NCBI GenBank assembly: GCA_000697665.1
Contig: KL197767.1
Coordinates: forward strand, 62,589 to 126,588
Direction: 5' to 3'
DNA: 64,000 bases
Source: Jaapia argillacea MUCL 33604
Lineage: Eukaryota > Basidiomycota > Agaricomycetes > Jaapiales > Jaapiaceae
A program made the translations under genes and the position numbers. Within the stretch, counting starts at the first letter, position 1. Every line of letters starts with the position of its first letter. Positions 34,181 to 47,329 of this stretch are shown here, piece by piece. The notes under the pieces are model-generated. The model had not been told where the DNA came from. It did no database searches and saw nothing but the letters and a program-made list of their open reading frames with translations.

Positions 34181-34940
34181 GAGTACGGTCGCCTTGAGCC
34201 GCCAGGATTGATTTGGCATGTACCTAGCGTCAAACTCAACAAGGTGTTGTCAGGACCTCTGAAACCTCGGGTCTAACCAAACCTCCCCACGACATCTGGA
34301 TAATGACGATTCGCCAATGGCTCGGGCATTGCCGCCGAGGCTGTTGAGCCGTCGTCCTCGCTGTTGGCAACGACGACGACGCCTTATGCGCCGTATATCC
34401 ACGACTTTCGAGCGAATTTTCGTATTTTCTTGCCCTCTATGTAGCTGTTATAGTATTGTACATTATTATAGAACATTCAAACGGTTTTGTAGGGTTGTTT
34501 AAGCGATATGGGCACAATGTGAAGGCACGCGAAATATCCAGATTTGGGAACTGACAATGGACATCACCAGGGTTCGCGTGGTTCGCCGACGTTCAACTTC
34601 CTCCGTCACGAACGACGTTGACCAGAATCGTTTGAATGTTCTATAATAATATACCACACTATACCAGCTACATGGAGAGCAAGAAACTACAAAAATCCGC
34701 TTAAAAATCGGGGATATACAGCACATGAGGTGTCGTCACCGTTGCCAACAGTGAGGACGAAGGTTCAACGTTGAGAGCAGCGTCGGCGGCAATGCCGGAG
34801 CCATTGTTCGATTCTAATTTAGGTATCGTGGGAGGGTTAGGTTAGACCTGAGGTTTCAGAGGTCCTGACAGCAACTTACTAAGTTTGATGCCAGGTACAT
34901 GCCAAATCAGTCCTGGCGGCTCAAGGCAACCGTAGTCGGA
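34181..34940. repeat. Long imperfect inverted repeat (foldback)
   Basis: Arms of about 305 bp (34181-34485) and 313 bp (34628-34940) are reverse complements with moderate divergence, around a spacer of about 142 bp. Matching landmarks include GAACATTCAAACG (left) with CGTTTGAATGTTC (right), and CTTGAGCCGCCAGGA with TCCTGGCGGCTCAAG. A transcript through it would fold into a long hairpin. It may be a foldback/MITE-like element or two copies of one element inserted head to head. Confidence 0.75.
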
Positions 34941-35744
34941 GAGATACCGCTGAAGAGCATCGAAATTGTGGCGTTTCCACAGGTAATGGAAAACATCGTC
35001 ACGAAGCGTCACGACGAAATTTGGGCTCCGCTGCCAGAAGCCGAGACAGGCAGCAATGTGATTGCAGGAATGTCGAATGAATCAGATTCATTGCTGCTAA
35101 GTCCAAGTGCTTTAAAGAGCACGTAGCATTGCATGTTTCTTTTCTAAGTGCACTTAACGAACGCTCTAAAGTCAATCAAAGAGGCTTTAAAGTCTAAGCT
35201 GCGTGCCATGTGCGCTAACATAAATCACCAAAACCGGTAACAGGTGGGCGGGCCGTTCCTTGAGACCAACCGAGTTCTCAACACGTTGCCTCTCAGCCTC
35301 TAATCTCATCCTGGCACCCCAGTTCTATCACTGACTTCATCAGGATGTTGACTTGCGACGGAGGATGGCCTTATCTTACCCAATTGTCGTGGTGGGAAGC
35401 AGATTCCCGGGCCCATAAAGGACCAACTTGAGGTACTTACTATTGAAGAGTGCAAGTTTTGACGAGATACTTTGAACTCTCAATGACTGCGTGATACCTA
35501 CTCCACAGCCTGAGGGAGATAGTTCTACAGAATAGATTATTGTATTACTGTCTTGTTTGGGCTTCTGATCGACCGATGTGCGCCGTTTGCGCGAACTGAG
35601 TGATCCCGAGAATGGGCAAACGGCCCACACCGCAGCTACAACGCTCGCCGAGGGGCCTATTGCACATTGCAGAGCAGAACGCGTGTATCGGAGCGCTACA
35701 GGGTGGGTTTTACACTAGAAGTACAAACTGAAGAAATAAGGGCG

Positions 35745-35958
35745 GGTGCGCGAGATACTGCCTGCTACATCAGTCAGTTGAGAAGAGGTCGAGCTTCGAC
35801 TGACCTAGCAGAGCAGGAGGTGAGATGGAGAGAAGAGGTGAGGAACCCCTTTCTCGACTCCCGCTCAACTAGGAACCCGATCGGCGGTTTTCCACTTTCG
35901 TGCGCGCTGCGCTCGCTGGAACACACCGTGGCGCGTGTGTCAGGATACGGCAGTCATC
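35745..35958 (+). repeat. Dispersed repeat R1, copy B
   Basis: Second copy of the 25128-25372 repeat, clearly alignable but with several indels. Shared blocks include GAGGAACCCCTTTCTCGA and GGATACGGCA.TCAT-like ends. Non-coding. Confidence 0.6.
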
Positions 35959-36870
35959 CGATCTTGTCGCCTGTGGTCAAGTGTTGGATGATGCGAGTGA
36001 TTCGAATCTGAACGGACGCACTTCGATTAAACTTGTATAAACACTTCGTTTAAACCTGACGACGGTGGTTTCGCAGATGGGAAATACGTGGGAAATTTCG
36101 AAATTACCTTATCAGCCACCTTATATGGCAAATTTGTAATACGACGGCACTATCCGATGACGCCACCCACGTAGCTCAGTCCTTCAAAGTCTCTTCACTG
36201 CCACTTACCTTTTCGCTAAGCGCCAAACTTTTCACTGTAAAGCGTACTTAACATAGCTTAGCATTACCGGCGGCGGAATGATCTGTTGTCGGAGTTACAA
36301 TTTTCGCTGACCAACGTCACGCTGTGGCACCGAGAAAGCTGCACAACGAGAAAGCAGGCCTCCCGAGCGCAAAGGAGGATACCAATTGATAAAGTGAAAT
36401 TGGAGGCCTATTTCCATATGCTAGAAAGGTTTATAAACCCGGAATGAAGGGATTTGGAACGAGGGATCTGGAGAGATCTTGTATTTCCGTCACTTACACC
36501 AGCCCATTTTCAGCCCTTTCGACGATAGTTACACCCGAAGAAATGGCTACATCATGTATATAAAAAATCAGACTTCACGATCCTTTTAGAACAGTTACTA
36601 GCTACCCAGAGCCAAGGCCGATAAGCATTGCGACGAAATCTGAGGGCGCCAGAGGCCGATTTCCAACTCTCCCCCCATTTCCAAATCCCGTTGGTCGTTG
36701 GCCGATAGTACTGTTCGAACCACTGGCCCATTGCCTCTAAAACTTGGATTAGCTCGAAGTAAGATGTACTGTATGCCACTACGAGGAGATCCAACAAGTT
36801 AAGCTTGTGCATGGCACAAAATGCAATTGACCGAGTAGCCAGACTGGTCGAGTAGGCCGCAAGGCACACA
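35959..36870. other. Interval with no recognisable gene
   Basis: AT-richer sequence with short frames on both strands. Nothing recognised. Confidence 0.35.
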
Positions 36871-37100
36871 GTGTCAAGGCAGTAGAATATAGGAGTCGTG
36901 GCCTGAGTGCGGGACAGACATAAAGCCCAATCATTCATGCAAGGATCCAATCACAGACTTGGGCAAAGTCAACGACGTCAGGAACGGCAATAATGATGTG
37001 GGCGACAGTGTCAAGGCAGCGAAATACATGAGCGAAACTGACGGGTCATGGCCAGACTGTGACATGGACATACAGCCCAATCACGCACGGAAGGATCCAG
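36871..37100 (+). repeat. Direct repeat pair
   Basis: 36871-36951 and 37008-37100 share GTGTCAAGGCAG and CAGCCCAATCA-like blocks and both end in AAGGATCCA. The units are about 80-93 bp and diverged. They lie at the start of a plus-strand open region upstream of the copia fossil, and whether they belong to it is unclear. Confidence 0.5.
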
Positions 37101-37649
37101 TATGTCTGGACGAATTGGAGAGGGAGGCAGCGTTCCGAGAAACACTATTCCAATCAACCACTAAATACCAAGGGTCCAAGGCTGAGGATGACAAAGCCCT
37201 GTCTGTCCAGCCGTGGAAGGGTAGAGGGAGTGGTGGTGGAGTGAGAAGGCCAAGCCAAAAGGGGCCCGTTGAAACTGTAAAGATAAAGGCCATTTTCGTC
37301 ATACATGCCCTAAGAGGCAATCGCCGTCATCGAAGGCCAAACCCAACGTCGATGAGAGGTCCGGGACTCCGAGCGTGGGGTCGCGAATGGTGTCGGCGAC
37401 TCCGGCTCCGGTGGCGCGTATACTGTCTTTTGAGATTTGGATGGGGATACAGTCCCTTATTTGAGGCCTGGATCGGACACCGACTCTTGAGAGTGAGGCC
37501 GGTGATGCTGAGGGTGATGGCGAGGGTGACTTATTCGATTTTGGGGATGATGACAGTGTGCCTAGGTTGGAGTCTGAATCCAACTCTGAACCCGAGGCCG
37601 ATAGTGGAACGGACGGACGATGAGGAGGGTCTTCTCGGAGGTGGGGGCG

Positions 37650-40090
37650 GGGGGGACTTTTGTGATGATGCAGGCAGTTGTGGCTGGCCTTCTGACGACG
37701 GTCTTGTGTCTGAAGACCCAACGTCGTACGTTGATGTTGGCTTGGATGTTGGAGATGCCAGCGGCACGAACACTGTAGCCGCATCAGTCAATGTGATTCA
37801 CGATGCACCGAAATGAGGCTTACTGAAGTACTCCACTCTCCCGAAGTGGGCTATACCCTGGTTACCCTGGTCTCCTTCGGTCGACTGGACGAGCTTGGAT
37901 TCTCGATGACATAAGCGGAAGGGAAGTGTACGATCCGCTCGCCTGATGGCGAGACTCTTGGCGAAGTCCCATGTCTTCGAAGGGCTGTGCCGTGACTTTC
38001 TAGTCTGTTGACCCCAGTGTTGGGTCTGCGAACGTTGCCGAAGACCATGTCAGCGTTATGGACTTCCGCCGTCGTATGGGACACATCTCACCTTTGATTG
38101 CGAAGCGCCTTGTCGAGAAGGGGTTCGTGACAAGAGTCTCGCTGCATACATCCGCCGGCGAGCCAGTGTTCTGTAAGTCGTGTATCAAGGCGAAGGCGAC
38201 GCGGGAGCCTGTCCCCAAGGGCCGTCAGGGACCAGTCTCGGAGTGTTTGTGATGAGGTACATACCGACGTGTGGGGCCCTTCGAAGATCGAAACCTTCGG
38301 CGGTCGACACTACTTCATTGCTTTCACCCACGACAACACCCGTTGTTCGAAAGTCTACCTCCTTCGTACCAGGGGCCAGGCTTTCGAGTCATACAAAAAG
38401 TTTGAGGCTTGGTGTGGCACGCAGCACAACACCAAGATCGAGTGCCTTCACCGAGATCGAGGTGGGGAATATCTGAGTAGAGAATTCTCGGATCAACTCG
38501 ACGCAGCTGGTACAACAAGAAAACTTACAGACACACCTGCCGAGAATGGTATTCCCGAGCGGTTGAATCGTACGGCGCTCAAGAGGGCGAGGGCAATGTT
38601 GGATGGTGGTGGATTGCCGAAGTCCTTGTGAGGAGAGGCCGTTAGCCATGCGACGTGGTTGAACAACAGCACGTTGACGAAGGTGTTAGGTGGGATGACA
38701 CCGTACGAGGCTTTAAAATGGGGAGAAGCCCCATTTGCGCGGGCTGCAAGAGTAGGATTGTCGTGTTTGGGTGCACGATGGGAAGAGAGGCTCGAAGTTG
38801 AGCCCTCGCGCTCGGAAGGCTCGCTGGGTGGGGTTTGCTGAAGAGTCGAAGGGGCGTCGGGTCTACTGGCCTGAAACGAGGACGATTTCCGTCGAGAGGA
38901 ATGTGTATTTCGAAGGTCCTGCGCATCCTGATGTTCGTTTTGAGGGGGAGCCTGACGAGGCCTTCACTGTTAGCGAAAGACACAGATGCCCGCCGATTGA
39001 CTCACCGATGTCGATAACTTGCCACCTCTCGAGCCCCAGCCAGCTCTACCTCCCACTCCTATTCAAAATCCTCCCATGCGTGAAATGCGCCCACAACGCA
39101 ACCGAAAGCCGTCGCAATATCCCCGTGGTCTTCAATCCGGCATTGGCTCGACTTCTGCTCGTCGATCCGACCCTGCGATCCCGGTGGGATTGGCTGTCCC
39201 GCACCCTGGTGTCGCAGTAAGTAGAGGCCAGGAGGGGATGATGAGTCGACGTTGGTGCGAATACGCATTAGTGGCGGAGACGGGGAGCTTGACGCGCTCG
39301 TACTTTGGCTAAAGAGAGGAGGAGGCCCGATTGGTTGCAGCGGGAGAAGGCTATCTTAGAGGAGCTGAAGACGTTGGAAGATGCCAGGGCGTGAACGTTG
39401 GAGGATCCGCCAGGGGAGTGAACGTCATGGGTTCGAAGTGGGTTTTCAAAGCCAAGAAGGACGAGGCTGGTAGCGTCGTTCGCCACGAGGTTCGTCTAGT
39501 TGCACAGGACTTCAATCAAGCACCTGGGGTTGATTATTTCGACACGTACGCACCTGTCGCCAAGCTTCCTTCAATCCGCACAGTTCCTGCCATGTCTGCT
39601 CACAACGACTACGAGTTGCATCAGGTCGACACCGAGGGAACTTATCTGAATGGTGAGCTTACCAACGCTGAGGTTCTCTTCATGCGCCGACATCCTGGCT
39701 ACCACTCTCCGAATTCCTCTGGCAAGGAAGACCCTCTAGGACTTGAAACAGGCCGGTCGCCGTTTGTACCAAAAGCTAACCTCCATCTTTGTCGACGCTC
39801 TCGGATTCACTCGTTGCACCGTCGATCTTCTACCACCAAACCTCCTCTGGTGATATCATCGTGGAGTTCGAAGAGGCAGGAAATTGTGTCGTTGGTGTCA
39901 ACGGAGGTTGAGACTCGGAGTGAGCACGAGGCTGTCCTCGAGACAACGTCCAAAAATCGAACCCGATTGGTGGATCAGTCTTTCGGGATTGGCCGAGAGA
40001 AGGAAAGTCTACGTGGGCTGTTGGCTTCTAGGCCGCTCGGCGCTGATGGGCGTTGGTCATAGCAGCAGACGCTGTGCTCGCTGTTCCAAA
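37650..40090 (+). mobile_element. Ty1/copia LTR retrotransposon fossil (pol region)
   Basis: Parts in order on the plus strand: a pre-integrase segment (MGHISPLIAKRLVEKGF), an integrase core (VHTDVWGPSKIETFGG, IECLHRDRGGEY, ENGIPERLNRTALKR), the C-terminal integrase border (RWVGFAEESKGRRVYWPETR), and the N-terminal part of reverse transcriptase (LVAQDFNQAPGVDYFDTYAP, VDTEGTYLNGEL). The later RT and RNase H are largely unrecognisable. It is broken, with around eight or more disruptions, and LTRs were not identified. An old insertion is likely. An open region at 36959-37650 may be its diverged 5' part. Confidence 0.8.
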
Positions 40091-40829
40091 CAACGAGGAC
40101 AGGTCTTATGTTGTTGAGGGTCAAATAAAACAGAGAAAAATCGAAGAAAATCATGTAGTATTTAAAAAATGGATTAGTACTTTTGGTGTAAATACAGCAA
40201 TATCCCACAATGAAATGAGATTAAGAGTGACCAGGAGGAGGGGATACACGAACTGTAAGGTCGAATATATTATTGCAACAACTGCAACTACCCAGCAAAC
40301 CGCTTGCAGATGGTATTTGAAAGGTCTTGCCAATCGTTTGGTGCGTTATAGGGCGGGTGAGTCGGAAGTGTGTTGGTGGAGGACAGTGGAGAATGTTGCG
40401 TTTGCGTGGGCACAGGCTGGTGGATGTGGGTTAGGTTGGATTTTGGTGAGGAAGAAGGGGGGATGGTGGGGAAAGGGAGGAGAGATGGGTTGGAGGGAGG
40501 ACAGGGAGGGATGGAGCGAGAGGGACAAAGCGGTATGTATGAAGAAAGTGGAACGGATGTATGGGAAGAAAGAGGGCCAAGTGAAGGAGGCAGCAACTTA
40601 CCACATATTTGGAAAGTATCGAGGCATGGGCCGGAATTGGACCTATCGACATGTTGACTTATATCCCAGGCATCTTCCCAAGTGTTCCTACTCTCTCATC
40701 AGACTCCTCCGTCAACCCAAAGAAACGAGGACGTACACGGGAACACCCCAAGCCCACATCTCGTACTACAGTCCAGGAAAGAAAGTACACTCATTAGGAT
40801 GGGAGGATCTTGAGCGGCAGCTTCATCTG
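40091..40829. other. Flank downstream of the copia fossil
   Basis: A plus-strand frame (40053-40853) is open but compositionally biased (Gly/Trp/Lys from a GGA/GGG-rich stretch at 40.4-40.55 kb). No motif supports a gene. Confidence 0.3.
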
Positions 40830-41545
40830 CCAGTTATCCCAAGTCTCGAGTGATGATTTCATAGTCGGAGCTTCTGGAAGCGTCGTTTGATGACCCTAGC
40901 TGTGGGCGGAAGATGGGCGCGAGGAGTGTTGGGGGAAGGGGGTGGCGTACCTTCATGACATTGAACCAGGTCTGGGCTCGAGCCAAGCCTTCCTCTCGTT
41001 TTGAGACGTCTTCGCAACCTTCAAACTGGGAGAACCTATAGAAAAACACGTCAGAAACCCACTCGAACTCAAGGAAGATTCGAATCCGACGTACAGATGC
41101 GAATCCTTAACCTCCGACCCCGACTCCTCACGCATCCGCCGAATGCTCCCAGCAACCACCCCTTCCCGTTCCCCAACGTGTGCCAACGCAGCCAACGTCC
41201 GTCTCCAACACCAACATATTCAAAATCATACCAGTTCCGGTTCCGTTGTAACGATGTAGGCTTGACATCAAACCCATCCTACTCGGATGTAACTTGAAGC
41301 CCCACCAGGGCATACACCAAATTCACAGCATTCTCGTCTTGAATCCCAAGTAAGCGGCAATGAAAAAGAAAATCAGAGGCGAAGAGGATGAGAGTATATA
41401 GGGAGAAAAAAACCTCGCATAAAGCATCTGCATCACCCCTCCCGGCATTATCCATCTTGCAGGGTGATTGACGTCAGAGAGAAATTTTCGTCTGAGTTTC
41501 CTTTCCAGGGGATGCAGTCGAAAAGAACGAGGTAGGATAGACAAA
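40830..41545 (-). CDS. Unidentified minus-strand gene or fragment
   Basis: A minus-strand exon with ALAHVGEREGVVAGSIRRMR ends at a GTACGT donor near 41093. It joins in phase across a 55-nt intron to FSQFEGCEDVSKREEGLARA, QTWFNVMK, followed by a GTACGC donor near 40954. Upstream the frame around HPSRMGLMSSLHRYNGTGTG reads on, but in a different phase, so either another intron or a frame change lies near 41195. Helical composition; no family recognised. Confidence 0.3.
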
Positions 41546-43347
41546 GTGTCGTGACTGGAAGAGCTTCCGTAGTCGAGCGGGATAGAATACAGAATGTTTG
41601 TAGCTGTTGTTGAGCGCTCGAACCGCCTCGAGTGGACGTTTTTGATCGAGCAGAACGTTGGCGATCCCTCTGGTGCACTGGAACTCTGTCGCAGGCCGTC
41701 AGCTCTCTAGGGCTGTCAGTGCGCCAGAGATTTGTGAGAATGCTGATGCGGCCGCCGACCATGATGTGGACAGCCCCAATCGGAGCGGCTCGCCAATGTG
41801 AAGCTCGCCTTCGTGGTTGCACGAGAGTGGGCTTATTAGTTGAGGCAAGGGGGATGATTTGACGAATCGAGCAGAACTGATACGTATTGCATATTGTGTA
41901 ACATACGGGCCGCTGAGCATCTCGCACGTTAACATTGATTCATTATCATCATCATGCTATATGCTACGAAGGGGCTCATGATTTTAGAATGCAAAAAAAG
42001 TCTCAAAATACAATTATTATCAAAAGAGGGACACGGCAAACGACACACGACTTTGGGCACTATGCGAAACGGTTTCGCCTGAGGACTAGACAATACGCTA
42101 CAAAGTGGTGTTTTCAGTAGCCTCCACGGAATCGGTTGGCCATGACACTCACCTGCAGCGTCCTGGATGCAGATTCCAAACGGCGATACGCATAAAACCC
42201 TCTAATAGGCTGTTTCCGTCTCACCACAAAATTGATCTTCTCTGTATCGAAAGTATTGAGCAAGTCTCAAGGTCCAAGGGCATGTCCACTCACTGTCAAT
42301 GGCCTCAGCATGGATGAAGCCGGTCCAGTCTGCCACAACCAACTCTCTTTTTTTCAAGACACGGTGTCGTCCCCTAAGCGCAATTCATGACAACTTTATT
42401 CTCAAATGAAGATGAGGAGCTTACAGTTCCTCTGACACATGCCCGGCGGTCAGAAGCCATTTCACCTGTACAATACAATCCTACGTTCATATCAGTCCAG
42501 ACACTAGCGATATCAACGGCACGTGCTTACATCTTCAACCGGACGCACGCGGATATCCACAATTTCCCCATACCAGGGGTCGGTGCGGAAGACGTCGTGA
42601 AGGATGGAAATACTGTTGCAGACCCATTCCGCGGATTGCTTGTGAAGAAGGACGCACAAATTAACTCACGAATCTCCAATATTGAAAGTCTTCAGGTCGC
42701 CATCTATTCACCCGCCTCAGCTTTCAAAACGCAGAGAGTCAACGCCAAGGGCATACTAAGGCACGAAGTTGTCTGTTTCCATGACTGGAAGCCGTTGATT
42801 TGGATGTTAGCGATTGCAGTCATATGGGCCCGGGGAAGTGAGGATGTTGCGGTCAGGTAGGTTGAGTGGAAGTTTGAGTTAAGAAAAGAGAACGCGAGTC
42901 CGCTTTTGTACGGCGGTAACACGAGCACCACAGCCGCGTTCTAGCGCTGTTGCGTCTGTTTGGGTTCCACAAACAAGTTTGTTTGTCTCTGTCAAGCCCA
43001 TGAACCGACCAGTGGGACTCCCATGACCATCTGAAAGTCTTTTCTAGCGCGATGAGCAGTCTCGCCGACATGCATGACATTCGTCGGCCAGGACAATTCC
43101 TCTGGCCGTTGATATCCCATTTGACGTCCCTCGATGATATTTTTCCGTCCCTCTGCATCAGCTTGTCCACCCTATGACCTTTGAATACTGTGGTAGCTCC
43201 CCTGATTTGGACATTTGTCCATACTAGAAGATGAGACGGAGACCTTGTGTATTTAAGGCGCAGTTGGCATCTCATATATATTAGTTGGTCCGTTCATATA
43301 CAAGCCCCTTGTACTTCCTACCAAACATGTCGACTCCTCAATCACCC
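41546..43347. other. Interval with no supported gene
   Basis: A 157-residue plus-strand frame (42387-42860) and a minus-strand frame (43275-42853) are open. Neither has recognisable motifs or clear splice structure. Confidence 0.3.
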
Positions 43348-44842
43348 TTACTGTACAGTGCTGGGTACCGGTTCCAAAACTTCAAAGCGGGTAGGAGATT
43401 GGTCGGGAACCCATCCCCATCCGAGATCGGAGGAAGGGGCGGTCGCTCCAAACACCATGAAGTCTCCCTGGCTGTCCAAAGAGTTATGGCAGCCCCCCAG
43501 GACCCAGTCCAAAGACCACTGGTCTGTGATGATGGTCTCAGTGAAGTGGTTGAAGTCGAAATTTCCATTGTCAGACCACCAAGAGATCTTGATCATCGGC
43601 AACATCAGGAGACGATGAATTTTGACCATGTGGTCTGGCGATGACCGAAGCCGTACTCCCATCATCTCCAGGTGTAAAGTCAGGATTGGGGCGTGAGGAT
43701 CGCGATTGCTCATAACCGGGATGAGTTTGTCCAGAATAATTCCTGGGTTGGGGCGATCCGGGACCGATACTGCGAGATCGCGAACACAAGGTAGTGCTCC
43801 TGGCAAAGCCAGAGCAGCAAATATAATCTCCGGGTTCCTGCAATGTACGAGATGGACCTGCTGGAGACAAGGGTGTCTGGCATAGCCCATGGCCAAACGA
43901 CGACGACGCTCTTCCTCAAAGTTGACGGCGTCAGAACCATCGTCATGTCGGAAATGGAAACATTCGAGTCGAAGCTCGACGAGGCGAGGCATGGCCGCCA
44001 GAAGACTGAACGTCTCGTTGGACGTCTTCAAGGGCAGTGGCTGTATTTGGCCAGGCCAACCCAGGGAATGTGCCTCTCCCTTCAGGTGGAGGACGGTTAA
44101 GAAGCGGTACAGCGGTGGGGGGCGAGAACGAGGACATGAAATCATGGCAGAAAACCGATGATCCAGTCGGATCCGTTTGGCATTAGAAAGTCCACCCCAG
44201 AACAGTTCTGAGTTCGGTTCCATCTGCTGGTCCCAAGGATTGCAGACATGGACAGAGGTCCTATGTATGAGTGACTGAGTTAGCGGCGACGTAGACGATA
44301 AAATTTACAATGAAACACACTCGAGAATGACCGACTCCACGGTGCGAGCAGGGGAAGTACCAAAAAAACCTAGGATCCCTTCCACAATGCAGGTGCAACA
44401 CCTGAGATGTATTGAGAAGCTTCCCCCTAGTCTCATCGATTTCTGTATATCGCGACACAATTCTTCAACCGGACCCCATTTCGGGCGGGGGCAGTGTGGT
44501 TGGAAATGATCCGCTGTGAAGGCGTTGGTGATCAGCAAGGGAAGCTTGTTGCCAGATCCTCGCCAGGAAACGATGCTTCTAGAGAGCCCGGGCTTGTCAA
44601 TGAATACGGTCGTTTTGGCGGCCGGAGAAGATTCCAACACATCTTTAGCGAGTTGCGAGACGCATCGGAAGTTCGTGATTGCATCAGAGAGTGCTCCCAC
44701 ACTGGAAAGAGACCCTAGATGGAAGGATAGGATGTTGCGAGCCACATCCATGTTGGCCAGGAGAGCAGGGATGGTGTGCTAGGTACAAGGTTAACTGAGA
44801 TGAGAAATGGGTCTGAACGAATGTACATACTGGATTATCCAT
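43348..44842 (-). CDS. F-box-like/LRR-like protein
   Basis: Three exons in phase on the minus strand: 44842-44831 (only 12 nt, ATG plus three codons), 44778-44309 and 44260-43348, with introns of 52 and 48 nt, about 464 residues. The N-terminus HTIPALLANMDVARNILSFH and the next 40 residues look like a degenerate F-box fold, which in SCF ligases binds Skp1. Later leucine-rich stretches (YRFLTVLHLKGEAHSLG, MPRLVELRLECFHF, LPCVRDLAVSV, APILTLHLEMMGVRLR) resemble LRR units. No stops or frame changes were seen, so it may be functional. It is only distantly like the F-box-like pair at 7.9 and 49.4 kb. The tiny first exon is inferred from splice phase and the ATG. Confidence 0.65.
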
Positions 44843-46169
44843 ATGTGCTGGTTCGGATAGGTGGGCTGCAAGACAGGGGTTATTGGCACGGCGATTCGAG
44901 GAAGGGCGGTGGATGGATGCAACAGAGGTTGGACAAATGACCGATGTTTGAGAAGTGCGGGTTCTATGGGATCAGTGGATATCCCACGTTGTGGACCCTG
45001 TCTCAAACTGTGGCCCGGGCGCGTTGCAACGTATCGGACAATACAAGCCTCAGTGGCTCAAGCCAAGGTGGAAACTAATCTTTGTCTCGACTGATTTGAG
45101 GCATGTCTCCTCGACCAAACGACAGGATGTCAAACGAATCGAACAAGCTGAGGGCTGAACCACTGCTGCAAAGGGTATCAACAACCATCCCCTGCACAAT
45201 CACAGGTAGTGCTTGAACATTATCTGGTGGCCCAAGCAACACGCCCGATGCGACTGCATCGAGGTTTACGTAACGACAGTCATGTAGCGGTGTTTTGACA
45301 GTGAAATCAGCCCAGCTCCCTTGAACATTCCTAGGCCACTATTAGATTTTTATTGCTTGAGTCTCTCCGTGTTTTTCACCCCTGTATCTACTAGCCTAGA
45401 GGGTGGAAAGAATTCATCTCTCACCACCTTACAACCCCATAGATTCTTTTCTTCACCTTCAGCTTCATACGTCAATGAGGCAAACCGTGATTTGACGGTG
45501 TACCAAGATGAAGTATCGAAGTTTAAGCCATCGCTTCAGGAGCCTGACACGGTCCCAAACGCCAAAACAGCCGAAAGTGACGGGGGGAAGATTAGCGTGC
45601 CTACATGTATTCTGCAAGGCTATCTCAGCCTGTTAAGCGTTGTGAACACCTATGAAAACGACTTACGGGTGTGAAAATGAGGTGATGGTAGTGCGCTTTC
45701 CGCCGAAACTGGAAGATTGTGAGGAAAGGAGGCTCAAATCGTCCGAACAGGTTTTCCGAGTGTTTCGTTGAGCATTGGGGTCGCGAACACTTCGTCACAG
45801 CGAAGAGACGTGACGTGGCTAACTCGGCCTTGGGCGGGTGGGTGAGCAGGGACCTAGGACGCTCAGTTCGACTGGCTCGGTGTAGGAGTCGAAGCCAAGG
45901 AGGGAAAGGGTGTTTTGGTAGCCAGAAGATGAGGAGAAACATGGGAAGCTTCCAGGAGCTTTCACTCTCAGAAGTATGGGCGCTGGAAGGACCTGAGAAA
46001 CGCAGGACTGCTTGGGAGAGCTAGGTATTGTGACTCACTTTCGTATTGTTTTTGCGATTTCACGGTCCATACGACTTCCTTACGGCGGCTTTTGGACTTT
46101 CCCACAGTTTATCGGTGTTTGAATTGCTTTGTTTCCTGTTCCCTTATCGTTCCTCCGTCTATCTTCTAG

Positions 46170-46240
46170 GGTCTGACATGGGTTAACATGGGTATGGGTT
46201 AACCTGCGGTGGGTACCCGCAGGTCATCCGTGGGCCAGAG
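46170..46240. repeat. Palindrome-rich patch 1
   Basis: Repeated ATGGGTTAAC and GGGTACCC words plus a hairpin ACCTGCGG..CCGCAGGT. It shares its word content with 47330-47460. Confidence 0.5.
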
Positions 46241-47329
46241 TATGTAGTAGGTCGAAATCCTATTATACGAAGTCTGGGGTACGTGATTCTAGTCATTAAC
46301 TTAACTTCAATTACATCTGCCCGTTCTTTCATCTTCCCCTTCCCAGCAGCCTTGCTTCTCCCATTCCCTGAGATGCGCTTGTCGATAATCTTGGCGACGG
46401 CGTGGAGATCGGGGAGCAAGGGAGAACGAGTCCGAAAAAACTGGGGAAGGCATGGGCAACTAAGGTGATGTCAGCACGCAATAAGCATCAAAAGCGAAAG
46501 CGGGTGACTCACTGGACAGAAAAACGGACAGCACGAGATACAGGTAGGCTGCGAGGGGAGTCAGGGCAATGGAGGAAGCTCCGTGACTATCTGGATCCAC
46601 AATCACACAGAAACGTTAAATAACTCATGCGAGGCGACAAAAATCAGAACCGGAAGCAGCTATAAGACCGAGGTGAGGAAGAACTCGTTCGATGGGCAAT
46701 TGCATGGGTGGTTGTAGCTCCAAGGAGCCCTCGGGTCGACACATTACGTTCTAGAAATGCAGCGGAGGTCTGAATATAGGCTTCGGAAAATCACTGATAA
46801 TACATACTTGACGGATTCCCAGTCTTGCAGTGCACGAGAGGGGAATACCCTGTAAACCGTCTCAATTGAATTCGTAAACACTAAAGAGCAGTTTGAAGAA
46901 ACTCACCATGCGTCAAGCACGAGTAGCTTGATGTTTCGAGCACCTCCAGCATTGAGGGGTATATACTCTGCCCTTCGAGTCGGCACCTTCCTCCCTTAAA
47001 TCGAAGAGGAGATCACAGATATTGGAAATGCATTGACAGGCTATCTGAAGGTAAAAAACTATTGAAGTTCAAATTGTCCATATTTGAAGGGATCCGAGAG
47101 TGAGAAGCAACTGTCGCCAACGAGCTGGGTATTATACCGAGACAAATTTGATAGTTGGCAGGGTCGGAGGAGCAGGCGAGAAGACAAATCATCTGGTAGC
47201 AAGATGGTGCAATTTCTACAAGTAATCCATGCTCAAAGGGACACTCACGTCGTTGGCGAACGACTGGCAGGACGAGGTCAAGGGGAGAACGGGCGGAGTG
47301 TGAAAATTGACCAATCAGCAGCGGGTGCA

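Noticed and set aside
40053-40853. 266-residue plus-strand frame after the copia fossil
   Set aside because: Openness comes from a G-rich stretch; the residues look random and no splice or domain evidence supports it.
42853-43275. Minus-strand RNCPGRR resembling a P450 heme-binding loop
   Set aside because: The preceding FxxGxR part and every other P450 motif are missing, and the frame has no family context.
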